Part shown: in pieces, positions 1 through 7,032 of the stretch | Layout of the letters: every line of letters starts with the position of its first letter | How positions within the stretch are numbered: the first letter of the stretch is position 1 | From: JBHENW01 sp046261875 | GTDB taxonomy: Bacteria > Acidobacteriota > Thermoanaerobaculia > UBA5066 > Gp7-AA6 | Direction of reading: 5' to 3' | Assembly: GCA_046261875.1 (NCBI GenBank) | Contig: JBHENW010000170.1 | Coordinates: 1-24,658 of the forward strand | DNA: 24,658 nt | Notes under the pieces: generated by a model | What the model was told of the DNA's origin: nothing | The model's input: the letters and a program-made list of their open reading frames with translations, nothing else | Databases searched by the model: none | Translations under genes and position numbers: made by a program

Positions 1-41
1 ACCGCCACTCTCTGGGAATACTTCCCGGGGAGGAGCGTTAA
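1..41 (+). CDS. Possible 3' end of an upstream gene (partial)
   Basis: From base 3 a reading frame runs without a stop to a TAA at 39-41 and ends in the residues LGILPGEER. The stop lies nine bases before the GTG of the next gene, which would be normal operon spacing. Only 12 codons are visible, so neither family nor reality can be judged. It is listed only because the stop is well placed. It could equally be non-coding. Confidence 0.25.
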   Translation, partial: RHSLGILPGEER

Positions 42-50
42 GATCGAACC

Positions 51-473
51 GTGCCATCCGCCATCTCCCATCCCCCGACATCTCCCGTCCTCCCCTGGCG
101 GGCCACGGCGCATCGCCGCGCCGCCTGGCCGGAAGGCTACTGGCGCAAGGTCGTCGGTCGGGGGCTGCGTCTGCGGTGCCCCGTCTGCGGCCAGGGAAAG
201 CTCTTCCGCGGGTACTTCACGATGCACGAGCGTTGCTCCTGCTGCGGCGTCGGTTTTTCCAGGGAGCACGGTCAGTGGGTCGGCTCGCTCGACATCAACA
301 CGCTGCTCACGGCGATCATCCTGATGGCGGGCGCGGGCTTCGGTCCGCTCTGGTCGCTCCAGACGAGCCTGATCGTCTGGTGCAGCGCCGCGGTGTTCGT
401 GCCGATCGCGCTCTTCCGGTTCAGCCGCGGCCTCTGGACTTCGATCGTTCACCTGACCGGAGGCGTTTACTAG
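51..473 (+). CDS. DUF983 family zinc-ribbon membrane protein
   Basis: The 140-residue product has the DUF983 layout: a Cys-x2-Cys pair at residues 43-46 (CPVCGQGKLF), a second pair at 62-65 (CSCCG), a conserved GDxxGFSREHG-like stretch around 69-78, and two hydrophobic segments at about 84-101 and 104-124. The four cysteines probably bind zinc on the cytoplasmic side, ahead of the membrane hairpin. The family has no proven reaction; it is often found near cytochrome oxidase genes, but that context is off the left edge here. The GTG start is supported by GGGGAGGAG about 15 bases upstream and by a TAA stop in the same frame at 39-41. The N-terminal 30 residues are Pro/Ala-rich and poorly conserved, so a later start is possible. 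An intrinsic terminator follows. Confidence 0.85.
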   Translation: MPSAISHPPTSPVLPWRATAHRRAAWPEGYWRKVVGRGLRLRCPVCGQGKLFRGYFTMHERCSCCGVGFSREHGQWVGSLDINTLLTAIILMAGAGFGPLWSLQTSLIVWCSAAVFVPIALFRFSRGLWTSIVHLTGGVY

Positions 474-504
474 AGGAGTCTGTTGTGTCGTCCGCCGCAA
501 ACAG

Positions 505-532
505 AAAAGCCGGCCCGCAGGCCGGCTTTTTT
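505..532. terminator. Bidirectional intrinsic terminator
   Basis: An 11-bp perfect stem (505-515 with 520-530, GCCGGCC core) closes a CGCA loop. It is flanked by an A-run on the left and a T-run on the right, so it can end transcription from both strands. It sits between the DUF983 gene (plus) and the convergent secreted-protein gene (minus), and serves both. Confidence 0.9.
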
Positions 533-549
533 GATCAATGAACGATTCT

Positions 550-1206
550 TCAGCGACGGCGCCGCAGCGCCAATCCGAGACCCATCAAGGCGAGCCCGCC
601 GAGCGCGGCCGCAGGATGCGCCGTCGCGGTCGCCGGGAGGGTATCGCTCTCGGCCGTGACCGGGCTCGGCTCCTCCGAGGCCATCGGCTCAGCCGGCACC
701 GGCTCGACCGGAGCCGGGGCGGGCGGCGGCGGCGGAGGGGGAGCGATCTCGGCCGTCGTGCCGGTGGCGGGGGAAGCCGGCGCGGCCGCCGAGGCTTCGA
801 CGGTCGTGAACTTCAGTTCCGTCCGATCGATGAGCTCACCGGCGTTGTTCTTCGCCGCCACGACGATTGTGTGCGGTCCCGGAGCGAGGTCGGTCGCCGT
901 GAACACGTTCTGATCGGCGGGCAGGTTGCCGTAGTCCTTGCCGTCGACCCAGATCTGGAAGGTCGGCCGCAGAGAGTCCTTGCGCTCCTCGGGGCTCACA
1001 GAGGTGCCGGCCGGCACGGCGGCCGGATCAACGACCACGATGTTGACCGTTCGACCGGTGATGGTCGCGCCCTGCATGGGCTCCGCGATGCGGATGCGGT
1101 ACTGGTTGGAAGTCGGCGAAGCAGACTGTTTCGACTCAGGGGTTTGAGCGACCGCTACGCTTGCTCCGCCGACCGCCAGAAGGGCCAATAAGATGCGGGT
1201 TTTCAT
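550..1206 (-). CDS. Secreted Ig-like protein with LPxTA-type C-terminal anchor
   Basis: The 218-residue protein has four parts. Residues 1-20 form a Sec signal peptide (MKTRILLALL... cut near AVAQ). A beta-rich domain of about 100 residues (roughly 35-137) resembles a bacterial Ig-like fold, with a VDGKDYGNL turn and a final ELKFTTVE strand. A Pro/Ala/Glu-rich spacer includes a seven-proline run. The C-terminal tail has LPATA, then about 16 hydrophobic residues, then RRRR. That tail resembles the LPxTG/LPxTA sorting or membrane-anchor signals seen in some Acidobacteriota proteins. The likely place is the cell envelope, with the Ig-like domain outside the inner membrane. Start choice: ATG with AAAGGAG eight bases upstream. 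No enzymatic motif is visible. It appears to be transcribed alone and ends at the shared terminator. Confidence 0.8.
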   Translation of the reverse strand: MKTRILLALLAVGGASVAVAQTPESKQSASPTSNQYRIRIAEPMQGATITGRTVNIVVVDPAAVPAGTSVSPEERKDSLRPTFQIWVDGKDYGNLPADQNVFTATDLAPGPHTIVVAAKNNAGELIDRTELKFTTVEASAAAPASPATGTTAEIAPPPPPPPAPAPVEPVPAEPMASEEPSPVTAESDTLPATATAHPAAALGGLALMGLGLALRRRR

Positions 1207-1351
1207 GGAGATACTCCTTTCAGATGGGCCGGTAACCGGTCAGTGCACGACTCATACCCGGCCTCGCTCGGGCTGGTCGTAGGAGGCTTCAAATGACGTG
1301 CCAGACGGCCCCGACGGGGCCCCTCTCAATGGCCCGGCGGGGCTCTCTCTC

Positions 1352-1804
1352 TTACCGATCGATCCTCGTCATCATCGCGTCGAGCGTCGTGATGTGCCGC
1401 TGCTGGGCGGGGATGAGGATCTCGGCGACGAGCCGCCGGGTGGCCTCATCGAGGTCGTCCAACGCGTCGCGATAGTCCTTCAGCCCGTGCTCTTCCCCCT
1501 CTTTGAGCGCCTTGAGCGCGGAGGCGTCTCCGAAGAGCTTCGCGGCGGCTTCGATCGTCTTGGCGTATGCGCCCCATGCCCCCGAAGAATCGTCGGCCTC
1601 CCCGCCGAGCCGGTGAATTTCTTCGCGGAGACGCTGCGCGTGCTCGCCATGTTCCTGCGCGATCGCGCGCAGCTGCGTCGCGTCGCTCACGTGGTCTTCC
1701 CCCACCTTCTCGATCGCGAGGTTGTAGGTCTCGACCGCCGAGATCTCCCCGCGGAGAAGCGAGTTGAGCTGGTCGACGGCCCGGGACGTCGCTGTTTGGG
1801 CCAT
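1352..1804 (-). CDS. DUF2383-like four-helix bundle protein
   Basis: The 150-residue, almost all-helical protein matches the PA2169/DUF2383 ferritin-like type. It opens with LNSLLRGEISAVETYNLAIE and continues with EHGEHAQRLREEI, FGDASALKALKEGEEHGLKDY and a last helix ending MMTRIDR. Glu and His residues spaced along the helices (E20, E25, E51, H52, E54, H55, E103-H106) could form a metal site, as in ferritin-like proteins, but no metal binding is established. Family members are often induced by stress. The chosen ATG has GGTGGAGGT directly upstream; an in-frame ATG eleven codons earlier has no such site. It is divergent from the GlsB/YeaQ-type gene, and both look like stress-related small proteins. 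Confidence 0.75.
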   Translation of the reverse strand: MAQTATSRAVDQLNSLLRGEISAVETYNLAIEKVGEDHVSDATQLRAIAQEHGEHAQRLREEIHRLGGEADDSSGAWGAYAKTIEAAAKLFGDASALKALKEGEEHGLKDYRDALDDLDEATRRLVAEILIPAQQRHITTLDAMMTRIDR

Positions 1805-1951
1805 AGGTACCTCCACCTGTCCGCGCTGCAACATCCGTTCCCCATTGCCGCTATGGCCTTCATCGGATGGAACTTCCCAATCCCGCCGTCGCGGGGACAA
1901 CGGGCTGGCCCGGGCTTTGCTGTTATCGTCCAATCGAAGGAGGGCACCCCT
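1805..1951. promoter_or_regulatory. Divergent intergenic region, probable two promoters
   Basis: These 147 bases separate two divergent genes, so at least one promoter for each strand must lie here. The visible ribosome sites are GGTGGAGGT for the minus gene and GAAGGAGGG at 1934-1942 for the plus gene. TTGCTGTTATC at 1919-1929 is an AT-richer patch that might belong to a plus-strand promoter, but I cannot define -35/-10 pairs with confidence. Confidence 0.35.
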
Positions 1952-2209
1952 ATGGGCATCCTCGGCTGGATTCTTTTCGGTCTGGTTATAGGAGCGCTTG
2001 CCAAGCTCGTCATGCCTGGCAGAGACCCGGGCGGGATCATCGTCACGATTCTTCTCGGAGTCGTCGGAGCGCTTCTGGGCGGATTCCTGGGTCGCGCCCT
2101 CGGTCTTTACAACGAGGGCGAACCGGCGGGGTTCATCGGCGCACTGGTCGGCGCGGTCCTCGTGCTCGCGATCTACCGGATGGCGACGGGCCGCCGCCGG
2201 CTCGCTTGA
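1952..2209 (+). CDS. GlsB/YeaQ/YmgE-type stress membrane protein
   Basis: The 85-residue protein is typical of the transglycosylase-associated (GlsB/YeaQ/YmgE) family. It has three hydrophobic helices at about residues 2-20, 28-50 and 58-76, the loop motif KLVMPGRDPGG after helix 1, and Gly-rich helix packing motifs (LGVVGALLGGFLG). Homologues are inner-membrane proteins linked to general stress or acid response; the biochemical role is unknown. ATG start with GAAGGAGGG nine bases upstream. It is divergent from the DUF2383-like gene and is followed by its own terminator, so it is likely monocistronic. Confidence 0.9.
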   Translation: MGILGWILFGLVIGALAKLVMPGRDPGGIIVTILLGVVGALLGGFLGRALGLYNEGEPAGFIGALVGAVLVLAIYRMATGRRRLA

Positions 2210-2261
2210 GGCGAGCCCGGAGGCTTTGAGGTCGCGGCGAGCAATCGTCCGCGACGGAATC

Positions 2262-2294
2262 AAACCCCGCGGCGAACGCAGCCGCGGGGTTTTT
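2262..2294 (+). terminator. Intrinsic terminator after the GlsB/YeaQ-type gene
   Basis: A 12-bp stem (2262-2273 with 2281-2292, CCCCGCGGC core) closes a seven-base loop and runs into TTTTTCTTT. The A-run on the left side could also give activity on the minus strand. Confidence 0.85.
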
Positions 2295-2326
2295 CTTTGA
2301 GCGGCTTCGGTATAAGAATCGGGGAC

Positions 2327-2479
2327 ATGAAGGAATCGAAGCATCCCCAGAAAGCCAGCGATCGCCGCAACAGCGAGCGGCGGGCCGAAAAACGCCGCGC
2401 CCATCCCCGTTTCGGCCCCCCGAGCAGCCGGGACGCCGATCGCCGGCGCACCGAGCGACGCGGCAAAGACGACAAATAG
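2327..2479 (+). CDS. Small Arg-rich hypothetical protein (50 aa)
   Basis: This ORF of 50 residues is very basic and charged, with two repeats of an RR-x3-RR pattern (DRRNSERR near the start and DRRRTERR near the end) and no hydrophobic segment. It begins just after the preceding terminator. TATAAG at 2311-2316 could be a -10 box, which would give an almost leaderless transcript; GGGGA three bases before the ATG is the only ribosome-site-like sequence. Its stop TAG ends exactly where the stop of the convergent amidase gene begins. I do not recognise a family. It may be a nucleic-acid-binding or disordered small protein, or not a gene. Confidence 0.45.
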   Translation: MKESKHPQKASDRRNSERRAEKRRAHPRFGPPSSRDADRRRTERRGKDDK

Positions 2480-3898
2480 TCAGGGCGCCGGCGGGCGGCG
2501 CCGGTGGAAGTCCGTCCGCTGCTGATATCCCGCGCTCACCGAGGTCAGGACGCCCTCCCGGAAAGGCCCGGCCAGCAGCTGGATCGCCGTCGGCAGGCCG
2601 TCGCGGCCGAAACCGTTGGGCAGCGAAAGCGCCGGATAGCCCACGAGGTTGCCGGAGCTGATGAGCGCGCCGATCGGAGAAACGAAGCTCGCCGGGCGCC
2701 CCTGAGCCAGTTCCGGGAACGCCTTGTCGAAGTCCACGCCGATGGGGATCGCCACCGTCGCCCGCGTGGGGGCCGCGAGCAGATCGAACTTCCGGAAGAC
2801 CTCCGCCATCGGACCGCGGGCCTTCTCCCGGACCCGCATCGCGTGGAGGTAGTCCACGGCCGGCAGCATCACGCTCGCGTACCCGCCCACCCGGTCGGCT
2901 TTCGCTCGCAGCTCGCGCAACCCGCCCGACTCGATGAGGTCGCGGAAGGCGCTCCCCCCTTCGGCGTCGACGATCGTGCCGGCGAGCTGGCCGTAAGGGA
3001 AATCGGGGAGCTGCGCGTCCTCCGTGACGTCGGCGAACGCGCGGAGCACGGAAACGGACTCGCGGAAGTTCTTGCTCACCTCGGGATGGACGAAGTCGGT
3101 CGCCCCTTTGAGGATGCCGATCCGCGCCCGGCGGCCGAGCGGCGCGCTCCTGGGCGCCGCCACGGTCGTGGGGTCCCGAGGATCGACCCCTTCGATCGCG
3201 GCGAGAACGAGGCGGCAATCCTCGGCGCTGCGCCCCATCGGGCCGAGCTTGTCGAGGGTCCAGCAGAGGGCCATGGCGCCGTATCGGCTGACCCTCCCGT
3301 AGGTCGGCCGCAGGCCGGTCACTCCGGAGAACGCCGAGGGGGTCAGGATCGAGCCGACGGTCTCTGAGCCGATGGCGAAGGAAACGCAGCCGGCTCCGAC
3401 CGCCGACCCCGCTCCGGATGAAGATCCGCCGCTCCAGTAGCCGGAGTTCCAGGGATTCAGGCCTGGCCCCGTGAAGGACGCGTCCGCGTTGTTGTAGCCC
3501 ATGCCGCCCGCCAGCTCGACCATCGCGAGCTTGCCGACCAGGATGGCGCCGGCTTTCTCGAGCTTCGCGATCACCGTCGCGTCGTAGTCGAACCTCTGGT
3601 CGCGGTAGGGTGCGGCGCCCCAGGTCGTCGGCATCCCACGCGTCGCCAGGAGGTCCTTGGCGCCGTAAGGGATTCCGTGCAGGGGCCCCGCGTACCGGCC
3701 ACGCCGGATCCCCGCTTCCGCCGCGCGGGCTTTTTCGAGCGCTTCGTCCTTCGCCAGCGTAACGACGGCGTTCAAGCGCCGCCCTTCCGTCTCGAGGCGC
3801 TCGAGGGAAGCCTCGACGAGCGCGACGGGCGAGACCTTGCGCGCGCGGATCTGCGGGCCGAGCTCGGAGACGGGAGTGAAGAGGAGCTCCGCGCTCAC
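2480..3898 (-). CDS. Amidase (amidase-signature family hydrolase)
   Basis: The 472-residue protein carries the complete Ser-cisSer-Lys triad of the amidase signature family: Lys81 in GIPYGAKD, cis-Ser159 in the GGSSSG loop (157-162), and nucleophile Ser183 in GSETVGSI. The spacing of 24 residues between the two serines is the one known from GatA and fatty acid amide hydrolase. It hydrolyses an amide bond of unknown substrate. The second Gly of the usual DTGGSIR motif is replaced by Val, and Arg by Leu, so it is unlikely to be GatA. GTG start: it overlaps the stop of the upstream gene as GTGA, without a clear ribosome site, so it is probably translated by coupling. No signal peptide is evident. 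It is the last gene of the bacilliredoxin - Tat protein - amidase unit. Confidence 0.88.
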   Translation of the reverse strand: MSAELLFTPVSELGPQIRARKVSPVALVEASLERLETEGRRLNAVVTLAKDEALEKARAAEAGIRRGRYAGPLHGIPYGAKDLLATRGMPTTWGAAPYRDQRFDYDATVIAKLEKAGAILVGKLAMVELAGGMGYNNADASFTGPGLNPWNSGYWSGGSSSGAGSAVGAGCVSFAIGSETVGSILTPSAFSGVTGLRPTYGRVSRYGAMALCWTLDKLGPMGRSAEDCRLVLAAIEGVDPRDPTTVAAPRSAPLGRRARIGILKGATDFVHPEVSKNFRESVSVLRAFADVTEDAQLPDFPYGQLAGTIVDAEGGSAFRDLIESGGLRELRAKADRVGGYASVMLPAVDYLHAMRVREKARGPMAEVFRKFDLLAAPTRATVAIPIGVDFDKAFPELAQGRPASFVSPIGALISSGNLVGYPALSLPNGFGRDGLPTAIQLLAGPFREGVLTSVSAGYQQRTDFHRRRPPAP

Positions 3899-4227
3899 GA
3901 GCGGATCACGCGGAAGTCCGTCGAGGGCTCTTCCCCGTTGGCGAGAGGGATCTCTTTCAGGCGGGCGCCCCGGCGCTCGACGGCCGCCATCTCCTCGTCG
4001 AGCATCTTCAGCTCTTCGGGGGCGAGGAACTTTCCAAACCGCTCGCGCGCCGCGCGCGCCAGGGGACCCGGTTCGGCGGGAGCGGGCGTGGTGGGCGGCC
4101 CGCCCGGGGCCGGCGTCGTGGGCGGCCGGGGCGCGGGCGTCGCCGTCTGGCCCAGAGTGCGTCTCGCGGCGAAGAGGGAAGCGACCGCTCCCGCCGCCGA
4201 AAGGATCGCCCGCCGCGTGCTGCCCAT
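3895..4227 (-). CDS. Small Tat-type proline-rich exported protein
   Basis: The 110-residue protein starts with a twin-arginine type leader (STRRAILSAAGAVASL, ending near LGQ). A Pro/Thr/Ala-rich linker with a duplicated PTTPAP unit follows at about 30-52. A helical charged domain of about 55 residues ends the protein (RERFGKFLAPEELKMLDEEM ... EIPLANGEEP). It has no enzymatic motif that I recognise. ATG start with AGAGGAGG seven bases upstream. Its stop overlaps the amidase GTG by four bases, which suggests the two products are made in fixed ratio and may act together. The short conserved domain could be an accessory chain of the amidase; that is inference. The amidase itself shows no export signal, which speaks against a simple secreted complex unless it is carried along by this protein. 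Confidence 0.7.
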   Translation of the reverse strand: MGSTRRAILSAAGAVASLFAARRTLGQTATPAPRPPTTPAPGGPPTTPAPAEPGPLARAARERFGKFLAPEELKMLDEEMAAVERRGARLKEIPLANGEEPSTDFRVIRS

Positions 4228-4271
4228 CGGTCCTCCTCTTCGCGCGCGGTCCGGCCGCGCCGGTCGTTCCT

Positions 4272-4694
4272 TCAGGCGACGGCCGGAAGGCCTTCGTAAC
4301 CCGCGCGCAGCGCCGCCGCGACCTGTTCCGCCGTGCGGCCCTCGATCTGCCAGCGCTGCAGCAGAAAGAGCAGACGCCCGCGCGAGACGACGGCGACCTG
4401 CGGCGAGGAGGGAGGCTGTCCTTCGAAGTAGCTGCGCGCGCGCTGCGTCGCATCGAGCTCCTGCCCGGCGAAAACAGTCGCCCGCCGCCGCGGCGCGGAG
4501 GGATGGGAGAGCGAGAGCGCGACGCCCGGCCGCGCGACTCCGGCCGCGCATCCGCAGACGGAGTTGACGACGAGCAGGACCGGACCTTCTTCCGAGAGGA
4601 CGCGATCCACGTCGGACGGCGTGAGGAGCTGCTCGAAACCGAGGCGGGACAGCTCTTCGCGCATCGGCTGGACGATGGCGGGATCGTAGGGCAT
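4272..4694 (-). CDS. BrxA/BrxB-family bacilliredoxin (DUF1094)
   Basis: The 140-residue thioredoxin-fold protein has the family's Cys-x-Cys signature, VNSVCGCAAGVARPG, with Cys47 and Cys49, and the conserved start MPYDPAIVQPMREELSRLG. In Firmicutes such proteins remove bacillithiol from mixed disulfides on proteins. Homologues occur in many phyla, including lineages where the thiol partner is not settled. Length equals the usual 135-145. The ATG has GAGGAGG nine bases upstream and the upstream ORF extension is not family-like. First gene of the unit that continues with the Tat protein (44-base gap) and amidase, though a functional tie is not obvious. Confidence 0.9.
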   Translation of the reverse strand: MPYDPAIVQPMREELSRLGFEQLLTPSDVDRVLSEEGPVLLVVNSVCGCAAGVARPGVALSLSHPSAPRRRATVFAGQELDATQRARSYFEGQPPSSPQVAVVSRGRLLFLLQRWQIEGRTAEQVAAALRAGYEGLPAVA

Positions 4695-4762
4695 GGTGTC
4701 CTCCTCGGTTGGGGTTCTATATCCTACGTCCTCCGAAACACCTTTCCTCTTCGGGAGCACCC
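4695..4762. promoter_or_regulatory. Divergent promoter region
   Basis: This 68-base gap separates the bacilliredoxin unit (minus) from the M24 peptidase cluster (plus). An AT-rich core around 4716-4726 (TTCTATATCCT) reads as TATAGA on the minus strand and TATATC on the plus strand; either may be a -10 element. No -35 can be asserted. Confidence 0.35.
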
Positions 4763-5968
4763 ATGAGATCGACCCGGCGGCGATGGATCACGCAGGCGGC
4801 AGCCGGCGCGGCGGCGGCGTCCGTCGTGCGCCCGGCAGCGGTCGCGGCGACCCGGGGGGCGCCCCCGCTTCCCCCGCCGCTGCCCGCCGAGGTTTTTCGC
4901 GAACGGCAGGCGAAGCTGAAAGCCGCCGCGCGGGCGAACGGGCTGGACGCGGTCCTCGTTACGCCCTCGACGAACCTCGCGTACATCGCGAACCTGACGA
5001 TGGGGCGCAGCGAGCGGCTCACCGCGCTCCTCCTCTTCGCCGACGGCCCTTCCGTCGTCGTGACTCCGTACTTCGAGGAAGGGGTCGTTCGGCGCGAGGT
5101 GGCGACGGACGACCTGAAGACCTGGACCGAGGAGCAGGACCCGATCCCCCTCGTCGTGAAGTCGCTCGGCAAGAGCCGGCGCATCGGCGTCGAAGGGTCC
5201 ACGGATTACGCGACGGTTGCCCGGCTTGAGGCGGCCGCCGAAGGTGCGAAGCTCGAGGACGCGACGCCGCTCTTCGACGGGATGCGTACCGTCAAGAGCG
5301 ACGCCGAGATGGCCCTCATCCGCGACGCGGGCAACCGCACCGTGACCGCGATCGAGGCGACGCACAAACGCCTGCGCCGCGGCATGACGGAGCGGGAAGT
5401 CTCCGGCATCCTCGAGGAGGAGTTCCGCAAGCTCCTCGTGCGGGGCGGCGGGCTCGTGCAGTTCGGACCGTCCGCGGCGCTGCCGCACGGGTCGCCCGGA
5501 AACCGCGAGCTCGCCCGCGGGGACGTCGTGCTCATCGACGCGGGGTGCCGGGTGCGCGGGTACACCGCCGACGTCACGCGGACGGTCTCCTTCGGGCCGC
5601 CTCCGGACGAAGTGAGGAAGGTGTATGCCGCCGTGGACCGCGCCCAGATCGCCGGCATCGAGGCGCTCAAGGCGGGCGCCACGGGCGAAGCCGTGGACCG
5701 CGCGGCGCGCAAGGTCATCGAGGACGCGGGCTACGGAAAGTACTTCACGCACCGGCTCGGCCACGGCGTCGGCATGGACGGGCACGAGCATCCCTATCTC
5801 GTCCAGGGCAACACCAAGCCGCTCGTGGCGGGAAACACGGTCACCGTGGAACCCGGGATCTATCTCCCGGACAAGTTCGGCGTACGGATCGAGGACGATT
5901 ACGGGGTGCGGCAGGGAAACCCGGTCAGCCTTTCGGTCCGTCCTTGGGAGCTCGCCGTCGTCGGTTGA
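4763..5968 (+). CDS. Tat-type M24 metallopeptidase (Xaa-Pro aminopeptidase-like)
   Basis: The 401-residue protein has a twin-arginine leader (STRRRWITQAAAGAAAAS), an N-terminal creatinase-type domain (about 45-175) and a C-terminal pita-bread domain. All five dinuclear metal ligands of the M24 family are visible: Asp259 (VVLIDAG), Asp270 (TADVTRTV), His334 (RLGHGVGM), Glu363 (TVEPGIY) and Glu377 (VRIEDDY). It should be an active aminopeptidase or prolidase of the periplasm, cutting an N-terminal or dipeptide bond before proline. ATG with GGGAG seven bases upstream; the ORF extends further upstream but not in a family-like way. It leads a plus-strand cluster with three further envelope proteins, 19 bases before the next start. 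Confidence 0.92.
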   Translation: MRSTRRRWITQAAAGAAAASVVRPAAVAATRGAPPLPPPLPAEVFRERQAKLKAAARANGLDAVLVTPSTNLAYIANLTMGRSERLTALLLFADGPSVVVTPYFEEGVVRREVATDDLKTWTEEQDPIPLVVKSLGKSRRIGVEGSTDYATVARLEAAAEGAKLEDATPLFDGMRTVKSDAEMALIRDAGNRTVTAIEATHKRLRRGMTEREVSGILEEEFRKLLVRGGGLVQFGPSAALPHGSPGNRELARGDVVLIDAGCRVRGYTADVTRTVSFGPPPDEVRKVYAAVDRAQIAGIEALKAGATGEAVDRAARKVIEDAGYGKYFTHRLGHGVGMDGHEHPYLVQGNTKPLVAGNTVTVEPGIYLPDKFGVRIEDDYGVRQGNPVSLSVRPWELAVVG

Positions 5969-5987
5969 TAACGCGAAAGGAGGGACC

Positions 5988-7031
5988 GTGAAGACTTCCA
6001 GGCCTCGAATCATCGCCGTCGGCGCCGTCGCCCTGCTCCTGGCCGGAGCCGCGGCCGCAGACACGCTCATCGTCCTGAACAAGTCCGACCATACGGCTTC
6101 GATCTTCGACGCCGCCGGCGGCCCGGCGCGCGCCACGGTCGCGGTCGGGAAGGGGCCGCATGAGGTCGAGGTCCTGGCCGACGGGAAGACCGCCGCCGTG
6201 TCGAACTACGGCGTCCGCGGAGAGGCCGGGCGGAGCCTCACGCTCATCGACCTCGGAAAGTCCGCCGCGAAGGCCACGGTCGAGCTGGGAGAAGGGACGC
6301 GGCCGCACGGCCTCGAAGCGCTCGCAGACGGCCGCCTGCTCGTGACCGCGGAAGGCACGAAGGAGCTGCTCGTGGTGGACCCCGCCGCCGGACGCGTCAT
6401 CGCGCGCATCCCGACCAACGCGGAGATTTCGCACATGGTCGTCGCAACCCCGGACGGCTCCCGGGCGTTCGTCGCCAACATCGGGTCCGGCTCGGTGACG
6501 GCGATCGATCTGGCCGGACGCAAGGTCCTCAAGCAGATCCCGACGGGCGAGGGCGCGGAAGGCATCGACATCACCCCGGACGGCCGCGAGGTCTGGGTCA
6601 CCAACCGCGAGGCGGACACGGTCTCCATCGTGGATCCGAAGACCCTGGCGATCACGGCGACGCTGAAGGCCCCCGCGTTCCCCATCCGCGTGAAGGTCAC
6701 GCCCGACGGCAAGCGCGCGCTCGTCTCGTGCGCCAGGTCCGGGGATGTTGCCGTGTTCGACGTCGCGTTGCGCAAGGAGGTGGTACGGATCTCCCTGGAC
6801 CGCGAAGCCGTCGCGGGAAGCTCGGAGAGGCTCTTCTCTACGCAGTTCGGCAAGAGCCCCGTCCCCGTGGGACTCCTCATCGCGCCGGACGGCAAGCGCG
6901 CCTGGGTCGCCTCGACGAACGCGGATGTCGTGACACTGCTCGACCTGGAACGCCTCGCCGTTTCCTCGCGGATTACGCCGGGGAAGGAGCCCGACGGCCT
7001 GGGCGGAGCGTTCGGCAAAACGCGCCGGTAA
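5988..7031 (+). CDS. Secreted YVTN-type beta-propeller protein
   Basis: The 347-residue protein has a signal peptide of about 24 residues (ending GAAAADTLIV) followed by repeated 40-45-residue blades. Each blade has the pattern of a Gly-Pro-His or Gly-x-Glu turn, then TPDGxxxxVxN, then VxxID: for example VVATPDGSRAFVANIG, DITPDGREVWVTNRE and VTPDGKRALVSCAR. This is the YVTN/lactonase-like propeller. Such proteins bind ligands or partners in the periplasm or act as lactonases, but no catalytic residues can be claimed here. GTG start, with AAAGGAGGG three bases before it. The stop TAA is one base before the GTG of the acyltransferase gene, so the two are co-translated. It may be a quinohemoprotein-like dehydrogenase subunit instead; no heme motif is present. 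Confidence 0.88.
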   Translation: MKTSRPRIIAVGAVALLLAGAAAADTLIVLNKSDHTASIFDAAGGPARATVAVGKGPHEVEVLADGKTAAVSNYGVRGEAGRSLTLIDLGKSAAKATVELGEGTRPHGLEALADGRLLVTAEGTKELLVVDPAAGRVIARIPTNAEISHMVVATPDGSRAFVANIGSGSVTAIDLAGRKVLKQIPTGEGAEGIDITPDGREVWVTNREADTVSIVDPKTLAITATLKAPAFPIRVKVTPDGKRALVSCARSGDVAVFDVALRKEVVRISLDREAVAGSSERLFSTQFGKSPVPVGLLIAPDGKRAWVASTNADVVTLLDLERLAVSSRITPGKEPDGLGGAFGKTRR

Positions 7032-7032
7032 C

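Noticed and set aside
1307..1321. GGCCCC-GAC-GGGGCC hairpin after the DUF2383-like gene
   Set aside because: It has no T-run on either side, so it is not called a terminator; it may be chance at this GC content.
4085..4142. Direct repeat of a GGCGTNGTGGGCGGCC-like unit
   Set aside because: It encodes the duplicated PTTPAP linker of the Tat-type protein and needs no further explanation.
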